Source: Anoplopoma fimbria
Lineage: Eukaryota > Chordata > Actinopteri > Perciformes > Anoplopomatidae
Assembly: GCF_027596085.1 (NCBI RefSeq)
Contig: NC_072455.1
Location: 2,068,850-2,132,849, forward strand
DNA length: 64,000 bases
Direction: 5' to 3'
Shown: piece after piece, positions 33,471 through 46,983 of the stretch
Position numbering within the stretch: position 1 is the stretch's first letter
How the letters are laid out: every line of letters begins with the position of its first letter
The notes under the pieces: generated by a model
What the model saw: only the letters and a program-made list of their open reading frames with translations
Database searches by the model: none
What the model was told of the DNA's origin: nothing
Made by a program: the position numbers and the translations under genes

Positions 33471-35137
33471 CAAAACCAAAAGATATTCAGATTATCATGA
33501 CATAAGTCAAAGAGAATTTGAACCAGGTCATGTTTGGCATTTCTGCTTAAATCATATAGTTCAGATTATTTTCTGTCTGTTTGAGCTCTATGTTTCTGAT
33601 TAAAATTAGAGATTGTCACCATTTTTTTTGCAGCAAATGAACAGAAGTGACCATATTTGGAATATGGAGGAGTGACATAGAGACGCCGTATACGTCTCTG
33701 GTGTCGACCTGTCAAACACTGTGTAGCCCCGCCCTAAAGCATCCCCTGCTTTATGGTCTGTTTGACTCTAAATGGAGCATCATTTACTAAATGAACATCA
33801 TGCTGTATTGAAGAAGACTTGAAACTAGAGATTGAGACCATAAACTCATGTTTACAATGTTTACTGAGGGAATAAATCAAGAGAGAAGTAGAGTCATTTT
33901 CTCATAGACTTCTATACAACCAGAGGAGTCGCCCCCTGATGGACAGGAGAGAGAATGCAGCTTTAAGACATGCAGCATTGGCTTAACACCGTCTCTAGAG
34001 AGAGACATTCATGTTTTAAAAGCAGCTGTGAGTTAAAATAGCCGCCGTCTGACTTTCTTTGCGCCCAAATTAGTGTTCTTATGGTGTGGATGTTACCACG
34101 GTTTCAGACAGGGATGAGTGAGCAGCTGGTTATTCAGTTGGTCCCTTTAAGGATGTGAATCTCCCACTGGAATGGCAGTTGGTTGTGGAGCAATAAGAGC
34201 TTTATACTTCCTGACAACTGATAAGCTTCCTGCTCATGAGGTTTGGATGGTTTCCAAAGAATTTGAAATGGCCGATTACCAAGCTCTCACCATGAAAGGC
34301 TGTATTTCAACACATAACTGAACTGATGAAACATATAACTAGTCTGGCATGTCTGAGCAAACTTCCCCTCATGCAAAGAAAATGGGCTGATTTCCTCTGA
34401 TTCACCACTGAATCAGTGAAGCGTTGATGAAACATTTCAGTAATTTAAGCAACTACAAATGTAAAAGTATTAAAACAGCAAATTCAGATATATCAGAATA
34501 ATATGGCAAATATAACTGAAGCTAAATTATTAGAGAAAACAAACAGTTTGTCTCCCATAACATGCTTCATGCTGTTCTTTCAATTTAAATAATAAAACAT
34601 ATACAGTACCAGTCAAAAGTTTGGACACACCTTCTCATTCAATGGTTTTTCTTTATTTCTTTCTTTATTTTTTTCTACATTGTAGATTAATATTGAAGAC
34701 ATCCAAACTATGAAGGAACACATATGGAATTATGTGGTAAACAAACAAATGCTCAACAAAGCAGAATATGTTTTATATTTTACATTCTTCAAATGAATGA
34801 GAAGGTGTGTCCAGACTATTGCCTGGTACTGTATAAAGACAATCCTATTCATAGTAGTTTTAAGTTAACGGCTAGTTTCGGTTTAACTTCACTCAAAGGC
34901 TCACAAACAGATGAAAACACGTATAAAAGTACTATTATTTAGTGTATGACTTTTACAGAGAATCCGTGCAGATCATAACGAGTTATTCTCATTCACATAA
35001 CCTGTATATTCACACTGAAAACTGCCGTAGAGAGAAACCAGCTTACCTCTAACCTCCGTCCCCACAGCCACATTTAAGGGAACAATAAACGTCCACAGAG
35101 AACATGTGAAGAGCACCAAACCCCCGAGGTGGACCAT
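31852..35137 (-). CDS. Gene 6: complete single V-set Ig membrane protein (copy of gene 1)
   Basis: Five exons on the minus strand: signal peptide 35,137-35,047, V domain 33,275-32,898, acidic stalk 32,706-32,611, membrane 32,088-31,979 and last 31,866-31,852 (HQEV-stop). All phases fit, giving about 229 residues. The signal exon reads MVHLGGLVLFTCSLWTFIVP. The V domain is canonical (VILPC, VEW, GRYRC) and B7/butyrophilin/MOG-like. Compared with gene 1, the V exon shows only six base changes that I can find, four of them within seven bases, changing EDQSM to EVPDM in one loop. The tail differs at two residues (HKQNHQKLN against HKRNHQNLN). The shared polyadenylation signal is at 30,435-30,440. 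Intron 1 holds a dispersed repeat and a Tc1-type element. Probably the functional member of the pair; ligand unknown. Confidence 0.85.
33725..33985 (-). repeat. Dispersed repeat copy
   Basis: A clean minus-strand copy of the repeat described at base 1, containing GCCCCGCCCTAAAGCATCCC and the words leading to ACTTCTATACAACCAGAGG. It lies in intron 1 of gene 6, outside the inverted duplication. Confidence 0.85.
34604..34831. mobile_element. Tc1/mariner-type miniature transposon
   Basis: Inverted ends CAGTACCAGTCAAAAGTTTG and its complement, flanked by TA on both sides. Also has the TGGACACACCTTCTCATTCA motif at each end. A near-identical copy is at 62,764-62,995. No transposase frame. Located in intron 1 of gene 6. 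Confidence 0.9.
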
Positions 35138-36607
35138 GAACACAGCCGGTAGAGAGACCCAAACCTGCGTCCGGAGTGATCTGAGTGTCTGAATGAATCA
35201 TGTTAGATAGAGCGTCTTTATATCTGACGTGGTGACGGAATGACGCACTGTGCGTAATGGAAATGAGTCATGGTTTCACCCTTTACTTTATTGTTACAGC
35301 AAGGCAACGAAATGGCAACAAAAGATTAAATTAGATTAATCTAGAACTTTCAGACTCGTGTTATATTCTGTATATGTTCTGAGTGTTCAGAGTGATACAG
35401 CAATTTTTTTTTTTTTAAACATGAATCTTCAGTATTTTTAATTGACTTACAGCCCAAAAAAAAGCAATGAGTCATGATGAGCCAATTTATCTCGTGATTA
35501 ATTAACATGTGACTGAGAGAGGTTAACAATAATCAGTGTTATGTAAATAGAAGCAGGTGGACAAATGTGAGTATATATGAATATATTTATTAAACATGAC
35601 AACATAAAATGTCCATGTCAAGAGTGAATTGTAGACAAACAGTGCAAATGAAAAACATATTGATGATGTCATGTTATAGATTATACATGAATGGGTATTT
35701 GTCCTCCTTGCTGTTATTAAAACTTCTATATAGACTCTTATTTTCGGTTTACATAATGCTTTCTTTTTACAGCTTTTCTGTCATATTTTCTTTTACATAC
35801 TGCCACATTTGAATTATTATATGTTTTTTATTGTTAACTGAGAGAAAACAACCAAATTAATTACAAATAAATAAATAAAATTAATTAAAATAGAATCCTT
35901 CATTAATTATACCTAGAAACCAAAATTAAAAATAATTTTAAAAAAATGCAACTACTTTAGCCTTCAGCTGTTTTTCCTCATGTCTCTCCACCAGTTTGTC
36001 ACATGATCACAATAAGACACAGTTGTTATGACTCAGCTTCTATTTTGTGACTGCAAGATTTGTAAAAACCTAAAAACAGGGAATAAAAGGTAATTTTTTA
36101 TGTATCTAAAGTGAAACCCCTTAACCTGATAAAAGCTTCAGACTTACTGCAACAAAAAAAGTCCCTACAAATACATTATCGTGAAGATAGAACTGAATGT
36201 GAAACACTGGTGCTACAGACTGTAGACCACAAAGGGAAATCATTTTTCAATATTTATTTTATCAGACAGAAACAGTCCAAAACCCAAATTTCCAGTAAAT
36301 AACAACAGAGAAAAAGCAGCAAATCCTCACATTTTAGAAGCTGGTAGCAGATAATGTTTGACTTCTTTTATTTGTAGGCATGGTTTTGTTTTTTTAAGGG
36401 GCTCATATCTCTTCATGATGCCACATTTTGTTAGCTGTGACCTTTTTGACTCTTGGACAACCAAATGTAGATAAAAACATTTAGGTCCTCATGAAAGGAA
36501 AAGGAGGCCAGAGACACAAACGTTCACATTCAAAGTGTGAAAGAAGACGAGAGAAAGCAGGAAGCTGTGGCCTTTATGACTTCAGGTGTGATAGAATGCA
36601 TAGAATC
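35138..36607. other. Intergenic region between divergent genes 6 and 7
   Basis: Genes 6 (-) and 7 (+) are transcribed away from each other, so both promoters should lie here. I see no coding exon. Bases 36,240-36,607 are repeated inverted near 54,345-54,690, together with the first exon of gene 7, and so probably contain its promoter. Confidence 0.5.
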
Positions 36608-36654
36608 AGCCAGTCAGTCAGCCAGTCAGTCAGTCAGTCAGTCAGTCAGTCAGT
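36608..36654 (+). repeat. CAGT array abutting the gene 7 start codon
   Basis: About eleven CAGT units run directly into ATGGCG of gene 7, so the array forms the end of the 5' leader. The inverted copy at 54,232-54,345 is more than twice as long. Confidence 0.92.
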
Positions 36655-39600
36655 ATGGCGATAACAACACTGTGCGCCGTCGTTGGTGAGTACTGAACGT
36701 GTGTTTGTAACTATTTGCTCTCTGATTTAGATGTAAAAAGTTGACCTTGTTTCTGTTTCTGCAGTAAAAAAACTAATCTGTTTATAACCGTATTTACATA
36801 TTTCTTTACTTGCCAAATTATAAACTAGTTATCACCAAATATGATCTTACATAACTCAAGCAATTACTATGAATGTTTTCTGTTCATTGATATTTTTATA
36901 TTTGCACTCTCCCTCAGGATAAATCGATCTTTTCTTATCTTAATATCATATTAACCGTTTGCATCTCTTTTTTTAGCTCGTAAAAACAAAATACTAAATA
37001 ATTTATTTTATGTTGGGTACACAAATTAATTAGAGAACAACCTGCAAAATAAAGACAACAACAACTCACAAAATATATATATTTCCCTCCACCTCCAGAC
37101 ATAGATCTCTCTGCAGAGATGAGATGCAGCTTCATCTTTAAAATGTTTGTGGTTTCATGCTGTGAGCAGCTAGTTTCACGTGTTTGATTGTGGGTGACAT
37201 ATGAAGCTTTGATTGCATCATCTGCAGTATTCTGTATTCTGTGTATTTTGTTATTTAAAGGAATAACTAGCCATTGACCCAGTCCGTTTATTACCATGTT
37301 CACAGTGACGTCTGCAGAGAAACCTCAGCATTTGTTCAAAATAACATCCGTAGTGAAACAACGAAGCACGAGATAAGCTGCTGAGTGCTTGCTAGGTTTC
37401 TGCTGAGGTGGTTCTAAGATACCAATCTGTTTCTTGCAGCCGCTCTGAGAGTCGTCCCAGATAAATCCCAGTTCTTCCAGTACGAGTCTGTCTCTCTGAG
37501 CTGTGGGCAGCAGGAAACCTCTGCTGACTGGAGAGTGAAGAAGAACACATCCACGAGCATCAACCAAGAGTGTTCAACCTCCACAGAGAGAATGAATGAA
37601 TCCCACTGCTTCATCGGAGACCTTTACCCACTAGACACTGGGACGTACTGGTGTGAGTCTGCAGCAGGACAGTGCAGCGACGCCGTCGACATCTTTGTGA
37701 TCAGTGGGTTTTAAAAAAAAAAAAAGAAACGCAGTTCTTTAGATAAACAAATTCACCTCCATTCACCTCCCAGTTTCCAACATGCTAATTCCAAAACAAG
37801 GCGACAACTTCTTGGTCTGATAAGTGAAGCCAATGCTGAAGTATCTTCAAGCTGCATTCTCTCTACTGTCCATCTGGTTGTATAGAAGTCTATGAGAAAA
37901 TGACTCTACTTCTCTCTTGATTTATTCCCTCAGTAAACATTGTAAACATGAGTTTATGGTCTCAATCTCTAGTTTCAAGTCTTCTTCAATACAGCATGAT
38001 GTTCATTTAGTAAATGATGCTCCATTTAGAGTCAAACAGACCATAAAGCAGGGTGTGCTTAGTTTAGACAACAAACACACTTGGTTCACACGGGAAATGA
38101 GCAACAGTCTGAAGAGTCAAAGCCCTGTGTTTACAGAAGAGACTTCCATTTCAACCTCCGAGCTGCTTGGAGGATGTAAAAAGTCTGAAAAGGTCAAGAA
38201 GAGACAACACGTGGGTCGGACTATACAGTTGTTATATGTTAGACTGAACTATCTTCTGGTCTTCTCACTCAGGTGGATCTGTGATCCTGGAGAGTCCCGC
38301 CCTCCCCGTGATGGAGGGAGACGATGTGACTCTCAGCTGCATAACCACGTCCTCCTCCAACCTCACAGCTGATTTCTATAAAGATGGCCTCCTCATCGAG
38401 AGCAGCTGGACAGGAAACATCACCGTCCTCAGTGTCTCTCAGTCTGATGAAGGACTCTACAGGTGTGACGTCTCTGGAGGTGGAAGATCTCCAGAGAGCC
38501 GGCTGACTGTCAGAGGTGAGAACAGCCTTAAAGGGACGGTTCACCACAAAATCAAGAACACATATTCTTCCCGTACTTGTAGTGTGATTCAACAATCTAG
38601 ATTTTTTTGGGTGTGAGATATCGGCCGTAGAGATATCTCCAAAAAAACTTGATACTTGATACTGCTAGCTAGCTTAGCACCGCTAGCCAAGGAGGACGCC
38701 TTTAATGTTTACCACTCTGGGTGCCCATGAGAAGACACACGCTTCCTTCTGCAGGGTGAAGTTCTGTAGAGAGAAAATAGTTCCCACATGAAATAGCTGT
38801 TCTTTCAAATTTATATTTAAATTTAATTATTATTTTTTTCATATTATTGGAGGAAATGACGGACTCTGTGACTCACACCAAAACATTCCAGTCTGATAAA
38901 TAGCACTGAAGTTAAGAAGAAGAATATGTTGATTTTTGGGGTGTACTGTCCCTTTAAGGACCACGAACACAACTTCTACATGAACACAACATTAAATAAT
39001 GTCGTTTTTAAAATGCTGGTGTTTGTTTGTATTTCTCTGCATTCTGATATTGGTTACTGCATTTGGTTCCATCATTATAAAAGCATTTTGTACTTTGAAG
39101 GAATAAAAAAACATCTTTGTTTTTCTGTCTGACCAACAAACAGACATTCAGTATAAACATTGGTGTTCATCTCTGTGTGCTCTGAGATTTATCCAGGGCC
39201 AGTTCAGCACAAACAGCAGCAGTTTGTTTGCATCCAGGCCAACCTGTGGTGTTTGTGTTTCTAAAGCAGGGCGTCTTGATCTACCAGACTCCCCCATCAC
39301 ACGCCTTCTACTTCCTGTGGTGGGCTTCTGCCTCTCGCTGGTCTTGCTGGTCTCTCTGATGCTGCTCTGCCTCTGGAGGAGCCACAAAGGTCAGCGTGTT
39401 TTTATGTCAATAAAAAAGCACTTAACGCCTCACATCCTGCTGTTACAGCGATGTTTCTGCAGAGCAGGTTGCATGATGAAAGTCTTGACTCGAGCTTTTA
39501 CCTGATTTCTATCTCAGGGGATTCTTTCTGCTGAAGAAGGCCAAGAGAAGCAGTGAGGGGTTTCAAACTCCAACTAGCATTTTCAGCTTTTGCATTAGTA

Positions 39601-42213
39601 GGATTCTTCTGGTTTCTGAAAAGGAGACAAGGTGTTTTACACATAAACGAGAAACTTATTCCTGTCCATGTAAACACAGTTGTTGAAGCTAAAACAAGTT
39701 TACTTTGAGGTCTTATTTTTATTTGAAAAGAGCAGCTACATGTTATATATTATTGTATATTGTTTCAGTCAGAGGAATAATGTTCGTCTAGCTGGTTTGA
39801 TTGTTAAGTTTTGTTCAGATTTCGTGGAGTTTTTGAAGCCACTCTGGAAAAAACATAAACACAAGGTGTTTTGGATTGTAATGAGTAAAAAAAAAAATAT
39901 ATATATATCTCTTTTTAAGATGTCTTGGAATAGAATGTAATATCAAGACATTTTTAATTTAAAAATAGATTTTGACATTAGCTGGGAAACTCATGTTGAG
40001 CTGCATTTCACCTTTAGTAAGAGTTGTGTTATAATGAGTCTTTAATGCTAATGAAGTTATATTTTTTAAAGACGCATTGTCTTAAAACAACTGTCTCACT
40101 GAATTGCTACTTGTTAGGTGACCGTGTCTTAATTATTGACTTATAATTAAACAAATATACTTGGTAAGATTTTGCATTTTGTGAAAGTGAATTACGCAGC
40201 CTTTAAAATTGCTAAAAATGAATATTATTATGGAAATCTGTGAGAACTGAGGGTCAAACTGTTCTCGTGACCTCAGCCCACCAGATGTAAACTAGGAGGA
40301 CGATGTGATCCGTCAGCAGCCTTTGGAGTAAATAGTTTGTGAGTTGGTTTCTAAACTTTAAACTGCACTTTTAGTTTAAAATAATGCAACGAGTAGCCAA
40401 CATACAATACAGTATTTTTCTTTCCCTAACCCAGTGGCTCTCAGACATCTGAACGTACAAGAAGCTAAAGTAAAATAGAGTTTTAGGAGCTTTATTTCAA
40501 AACAAAAACATGATTAATATTTTAAGATATTTTAAGGTACAGACACACATCTTACTATGTGAATGAGAAGCTCTTCAGAAATGTGATTTATTTTTGTTAA
40601 AGAACATCTGTATGTGAAGTTAGTTTTGTTTGAACTTCCTGAATGCAAAAAACAAATTAACAAAAGTTTTTCTAATATATATTTTAATATTCAGGCAATA
40701 TTGTAACGAGTTTTCATAAAGAAAAAAAGGACAAAATGTAAAATATCATCATGCCGTTACATAGATGATTGACACAAATATACTGAAATCAGAGACATAT
40801 TTCCACTATTTCAATGTTTGTGATTTATAGTCCCTGTTTTATTTTCATATCTTTTATTTACAACAAATAATAAAAATGTTTCTCTGCAGGTAAAGAGCGT
40901 GATGTGTCTTACACAGATGTGATCATCACACAGGAGCCAAACAGGATCACAGGTAAACAAACACTCACATGAATTAATAATTCATTATAAAACCTTGAAT
41001 ATTATAATACTTTACACTACCAGACTTCAGAGCTTCCATCCTTAAACAGTGTGACTCTGTGAAGCCTCTCTGGTTCCTGTGTTTGTTGAAGTCTGCCTGT
41101 AAACGGAAGTCCCGCCCCCTCACAGTGTTCTACCCTCCTATTGGTCCACAAGAAGCCTTCCCCTTGGTTACATTGTAAACAAAACAGTTTGTTTCATTTC
41201 AGAAACTCCCTCACTGACTATTATTAGATTGACCGAGTTTCTGTGACGACATGGATATATATATATATATAACAAGATCACATGCATGGAAACACACAGA
41301 AGAATAACTATTATGAAAACAAAACATAAGAACAGCTGACATTCTCCAACTGCTTTTCACTGCATTCATTTATTCACATCAATTGATATTTGACATTATA
41401 TTTATTATATGTTTAAGTCCTTTGTTTTTGTTTCTTCCTTTAGTTCTAACTCTATATACTTTGCTCTATTTTATTGTTTCTTATAGAATAGTCTTAAATG
41501 TCCATTTCCTGCTACTTTATACTTCTACTACACTCCATTTGCATCTCTTTGTAGTCATTATGTGTCTTATTGTAGTCTTTGCATCTCTTTTGGTCTCATG
41601 CAGCTTCTCTTATTGTTAGTTCTTCAGAGCATTGACACAATAAACTTTATTATTTACGTTTATGTCCTGTGTTTAACACCTAATAGATTAAAGAAATATA
41701 TCAACGTCTTTGTAACTGGTTTTACTTGTTAAAAATGATAAAGTAATCAAATTAGTTCCACTTCAGCCCAAAACAACAAACAGATTTGGCATAATAAATA
41801 CTTTTACCTTCTATAATTGTACTTTTACTGAAGTATTTTGTCCTTTGTGTTACTACATTTAATTCAAAGGTAAGATTTGCCTCCTCTGATATTTAATCCT
41901 ACATTTCATAATCAAAGAGAGGACAGATAATCATAGTTTTAATGCACATATTTGGTTTTATTAGCATTTAAAGCATCAAAGTAGTGGAAACATCTGTTAT
42001 TTTCCTCTTTAAAAGCAAACTATCACAGCTATAAGGGAAAAAACCTGCTTTGTTCTTTGTTTCCTTTTAGCAATAATGTAACATTCATGCTTTAAAAAGG
42101 CCACTGACGTACTGTTTCTATTATTCTGTCCACCTGATCCATGTTCTTCCTCCACAGATGTGTCCGTAATCACTGCAACCTTCTATTCAACTGTCAAACC
42201 TGGAAACACCTGA
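36655..42213 (+). CDS. Gene 7: inhibitory Fc-receptor-like protein (two Ig domains, ITIM and ITSM)
   Basis: Six exons in phase, about 260 residues: signal 36,655-36,685 (MAITTLCAVV), Ig1 37,440-37,703, Ig2 38,273-38,515, membrane 39,270-39,389, and tail 40,890-40,952 and 42,158-42,213. Ig1 starts LRVVPDKSQFFQYESVSLSC and ends DTGTYWCES, with extra cysteines. Ig2 has ESPALPVMEGDDVTLSC and DEGLYRCDV. Both are the FcR/FCRL pattern. The membrane segment is LLLPVVGFCLSLVLLVSLMLLCLW. The tail has VSYTDV, an ITIM (V-x-Y-x-x-V), in the fifth exon and TFYSTV, an ITSM-type motif (T-x-Y-x-x-V), in the last. Such motifs recruit SH2-domain phosphatases or adaptors when phosphorylated. Expected at the leukocyte surface; the ligand (Ig or other) cannot be read from sequence. 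Polyadenylation signal AATAAA about 42,553. Confidence 0.85.
37855..38055 (+). repeat. Dispersed repeat copy, uninterrupted
   Basis: Contains the intact site TTTCAAGTCTTCTTCAATAC that is split by the LINE at base 120. Lies in the intron between the two Ig exons of gene 7. Confidence 0.85.
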
Positions 42214-42519
42214 CAGGAAAACAACAGCACTGGTGTGGAAATCTGTTTTATTAATTAATGGATTAAACAGGAGACCTTATCAGAAACTGAGTGGATTAAA
42301 GTTGATTTTTCAAAGCGTCAACAAAGGAATAAAGTCTGATTGGTCGAATAGAAACATGCTGAACTCCCAGTTTCATCTCTGAATATGACGTGTCAGCAGT
42401 TTCTCCCCACTAAAAGTCCTGAAACTAATCTGAAACAAATCCTATGAAACCAGAAACTGTGTTTTTAGCACCAAACTTTGCTTAAATAAGAAAATCTGTT
42501 CATTCTGTGTCGTCTGAAT

Positions 42520-43150
42520 ATGTAATCGTCATCATTTGTTCATGTTGTTTAAATAAACATTGTTAAAGGTGCAGCTTTAAATCACCACAAGATATCAGTC
42601 TGAGTTTCTGTCTTTCAATTATTAATCATTAATGCGTGTGTGGAAATATTTAACCTGACATCATAAATGTCCTTGAGTCCTATTTTTGTATTTTATTGTA
42701 TTTATGTGAGCAATAAAACAGCTACTTCCTCATCGCTTTCCTCTACGTCACACAGGGATTCCTGTCTTCTATTCACACACTGAAAACACACCTGAGTCAG
42801 CACGTTTCATTGACTATATTTAAACTACTATTTAAAACCTGCTGCATGATTAAATATAATTATTTAACAGCTGTTTAAATAAGATTAGATACAGAGTTAA
42901 ACTCAGACGTGACCTCCCAAACACCAAATCAACACTTTCAAACATTCGATTTCTAACTTTTAAATTATTATAATAATATAATAATAGCTTTATTTATACA
43001 GCAGCTTTAAAAAAAAGAGTTTAAAAAGTGCTTTGCCAGACAAAGCAGAGAAAGTGAGGCAATAAAACAACAGAGAGCTCAACAATGAGGCCCAAACCCA
43101 CAAAAATAGTACAATATTTAACACGGTAAAACAGATCGATAAGATAGAAA
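42520..43150 (+). repeat. Gene 7 3'-flank segment, copy 1 of a direct duplication
   Basis: Matches about 44,260-44,700 in the same orientation (TAAATAAACATTGTTAAAGG, TTCAATTATTAATCATTAAT, then AGTTTAAAAAGTGCTTTGCC and GAGCTCAACAATGAGGCCCA). Copy 1 includes the gene 7 polyadenylation signal. An ATAAA-type array follows at 43,145-43,290. Confidence 0.85.
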
Positions 43151-43290
43151 TGAACAAAAAATAAATAAAATAATAAAATAAATAAAATAAATAAAATAAA
43201 TAAAATAAATAAAATAAATAAAATAAAATAAAATAAATAAAATAAATAAAATAAATAAAATAAATAAAAAAATAAATAAAATAATTTAGT
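43145..43290. repeat. (AAAT/AAATA)n array
   Basis: AATAA and AAATAAAT units; long phenylalanine/isoleucine ORFs read from it are artefacts. Confidence 0.95.
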
Positions 43291-44259
43291 AAAACCAATA
43301 ATAAAATCAAGCATTAAAAGCGATGACATCACTTAAAATCCTGTCTGTAAAAATGGGTTTTACGAAGTGATTTAAAAGAAATGAGCTCTTCAAACATCAC
43401 AAAGGAGCTCTTATGTCCCTAAAACAAAAATCCCTGAAAATTTTGCTAGAAGCTCCGGCTCATCCACTCATCTGGTTTCATGTGAGATGATACTGTGAAC
43501 AGAAAATAAACCCTTGGGGAAGAACCTATATCTTGTGACTGTCATCACCACCAGAAAAAATAACTCATTATAAAACCAGCTCTCTCCTTTGTAAGTCAGT
43601 TATAACTAATGTTTTTATACCTCCTTAAAAATGAGTTGTCATTTTTGTTTTTTTAACCTGAATGTCTCGACATCTGTTGTGAAATGTTTAGTTCTGATTA
43701 AATATGTCTGGATGAATTGTGATCATTTAAATGATCCTCTTGTCATCAGGTCAGAATTACATTTCGTCCAATACTTTTGTTTTATGACCAAATACTTTTA
43801 GAACCTATAACATAAGTCTTATTAGAAATATTAAACAAACTGAAGAGAAGGTAATGTTACAGCTTTATCCTTTCAGACCCACATAAGAAGGGTGTAATAT
43901 ATTCCCAGTTCTCTCATAAACATCAGAATGAAGCAACAACATGTTTGAGTTCTACAAAGTTCAGATCCATGAATCACAACTGATTTAAAGCATTTAAAAA
44001 CAGTCAAAGTGGGGACACCTGCTGAACAATCCTTGCTATTACATCTCATCAATAAAGGATCGAATGCTCATAAAGGATTTTTTCTTTTTTAGAGATACTG
44101 TTCTCACTTTGTTTTTAATGCAGTGACAAAAGATACATATGATGGTCTTATAGAATATGATGCATTGATGTAGATTAAACCAATTAAAAACATGCAACAT
44201 TGACATTAATGCAGCAGAAATATGAATGGATATTAACCCTAACCCTAGCGGATATATGT
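43291..44259. other. Non-coding stretch between the two 3'-flank copies
   Basis: No exon, transposon end or array recognised. A+T-rich. Two CCCTAA-type units at about 44,237-44,248 are too few to mean anything. Confidence 0.45.
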
Positions 44260-44700
44260 CATGTTGTCATTTGTTTATGTTGTTTAAATAAACATTTTTA
44301 AAGGTGCAGCTTTAAATTACCACAGAAATCCGTCTGAGTTTCTGCCTTTCAATTATTAATCATTGATGCGTGTGGGAAAATATTTAACCTGACATCATGA
44401 ATGTTTTTAGCAACACAAAGTATTTATGTGAACAATAAAACAGGTACTTCCTGATTCCTTCACTCTACGTCACCCAGAGAGTCCCTTTGTTCTGTTTACA
44501 CACCTAGTGAGACAGCACTTACGCTTCATCGACTTCTTTCTTTAAAAAAAGAGTTTAAAAAGTGCTTTGACAGACAAAGCAGAGAAAAGTGAGACAATAA
44601 AACAACAGAGAGCTCAACAATGAGGCCCAAACCACGAAACATAGTACAATATTTAACACGGTAAAAAAGATCCATAAGATAGAAATTAACTAACAAATAA
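44260..44700 (+). repeat. Gene 7 3'-flank segment, copy 2
   Basis: Direct copy of 42,520-43,150 with internal deletions. AAAT arrays follow at 44,940-45,040. Confidence 0.85.
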
Positions 44701-44984
44701 AAAAATAAAAGAAAAAAAGAAAGAAAGAAAATAAAAGAAAAATATACAAATTTAAAAATTTAAAAATTTAAAAATTTAAAAAAAAAAAAAATAAATAATA
44801 ATGATGAAATAAATATGTCTCTTTGTAGTCCTATTGTATCTCTTTGTAGTTCGTTTGGTCTCTTTGCATGTACATGCTGCAGCAATCAGTTTTCCTAGTG
44901 TTGCAAATGGGCTGCAACAGCATGTCGTGCAAATAAAAAAATATATAATAAAAAAAAATCTTAATAAATAAATAAATAAATAAA

Positions 44985-45037
<53 letters not shown>

Positions 45038-45986
45038 ATATCTGGTTGGAGAAGTTGAGTGAACTCCACATAAAAGCAAATGATGCGTTCAGGTGTAACC
45101 AAAGTTAAAGGAATGTGAGCTTTCACAGCGACTTCACAGCTTCAGCATCAAGTGCATAAAAGTGCAGAAGTGTCTTTTTATGTTTTACTATGTTCATTAA
45201 GCGTACGATTAAAAACGTACAACATGTTTTGGAAGTAAACATGTTGATTATGACTCTTTAGACGAGACTGAAGAAGCTGTTCACAGAGCTGACGCTGAAA
45301 ACATCATTCCCATCTCCGACTGTTCATGGATTTTAAAGATAACTTTTCATTTGATACTTTGAAAAGTATTTTCCTAAAGTAAAAAGTCTTGAATGCATGA
45401 CTTTTACTTCTAGTGGAGTATTTTCACAGTGTGGTGTAAGTACTTTTACTTGTGTGGGATTTAATGACATCTAGTGTTCAGGTATTAGATTACATCCTTC
45501 CCTTTGCAAGTGTGTTTAAAAATCTCATTCATATTCTCTGTGGTATCATTACTTCCTGACATTTGGCTGAACTGACTGAGAGTCAACACATCGATGTGAG
45601 CAGTGAACTGATCAATCGATAGCTTTACTTTAAGTACTTTCAGTACATTCAGCCGATACATTTGGTTTTTTTACTTCAGTAAGTTTTGAATGCAGGACTT
45701 TCCCTGTCAGTGGAGTATTTTCACAGTGTGGTATTAGTACTTTTTACTGCAGTAAAGGATCAGAATACATTCCGATCACACTCCTGTTCTCTCCCTGTGG
45801 ATTTACTTTACTAAGGTACAGTAAATACTCTTAATAATACTCTTATTTGTTTACTTTTTACCATAGTTTATTGACATTTCTATTTTTGAAATATGTCTTT
45901 ATTATTGCACTGTTTGTTATTTACTGCACGCTGAGCCAGATTCCTTGTTTGTGTAAAAAACATAGTGATTAACTGAATGAATCAAT
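44701..45986. other. Repeat-rich non-coding stretch
   Basis: Holds A-rich and AAAT arrays (44,700-45,040) and a short TCTCTTTGTAGTC-type repeat (44,815-44,875). A pair of related phrases follows, TTTTCACAGTGTGGTRTWAG with TTTTACTTCTAGTGGAGTAT (about 45,420 and 45,720), suggesting a small internal duplication. No gene. Confidence 0.55.
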
Positions 45987-46503
<517 letters not shown>

Positions 46504-46983
46504 TTTTATTTATAGAGCGCTGTTTAAGGATCTCAAAGACACTTTACAAACATTAAAATCATCATAAAAAGCTACACAATAAAAACATAGAACACATTAA
46601 ACACTTCCCCCTCTTCACAGACGGTCCTGTTTTACAAGGAAGTGAAAGAGTCCAGATTAACATTACACTGACTGACTGACTGACTGTTCAGCTTTGTAAA
46701 GACAGAATATATCTTTTTGCTTTTTGGCAGTTGAGTAAACCAGAATTGAGACTTGTGGCTTTAAAGTTTTGAGCTTTTCTTTGTATTTCCATTTCAATTG
46801 TTCCATTTGTCCAGACAGCCTCACATTCCTCAGGTGTGAGAGGCTGTTAAGAACGAAAGTGAATGTGTCTTTAACTGCGCAGGAACAAAACAAATCGCAC
46901 TTTCTCTAGATATATATTATATTTTCTACAGATATTTCACTTTTTCTGTTCATCCTTTTTGACTGTGACCCGTCGATGCAGCG

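Noticed and set aside
39518..39700. Possible extra cytoplasmic exon of gene 7 after CTCAG
   Set aside because: Joining in the required phase meets a stop after five codons, while the exons at 40,890 and 42,158 fit and carry motifs.
44233..44250. Telomere-like CCCTAA units
   Set aside because: Only two units; not a telomere or interstitial telomeric tract.
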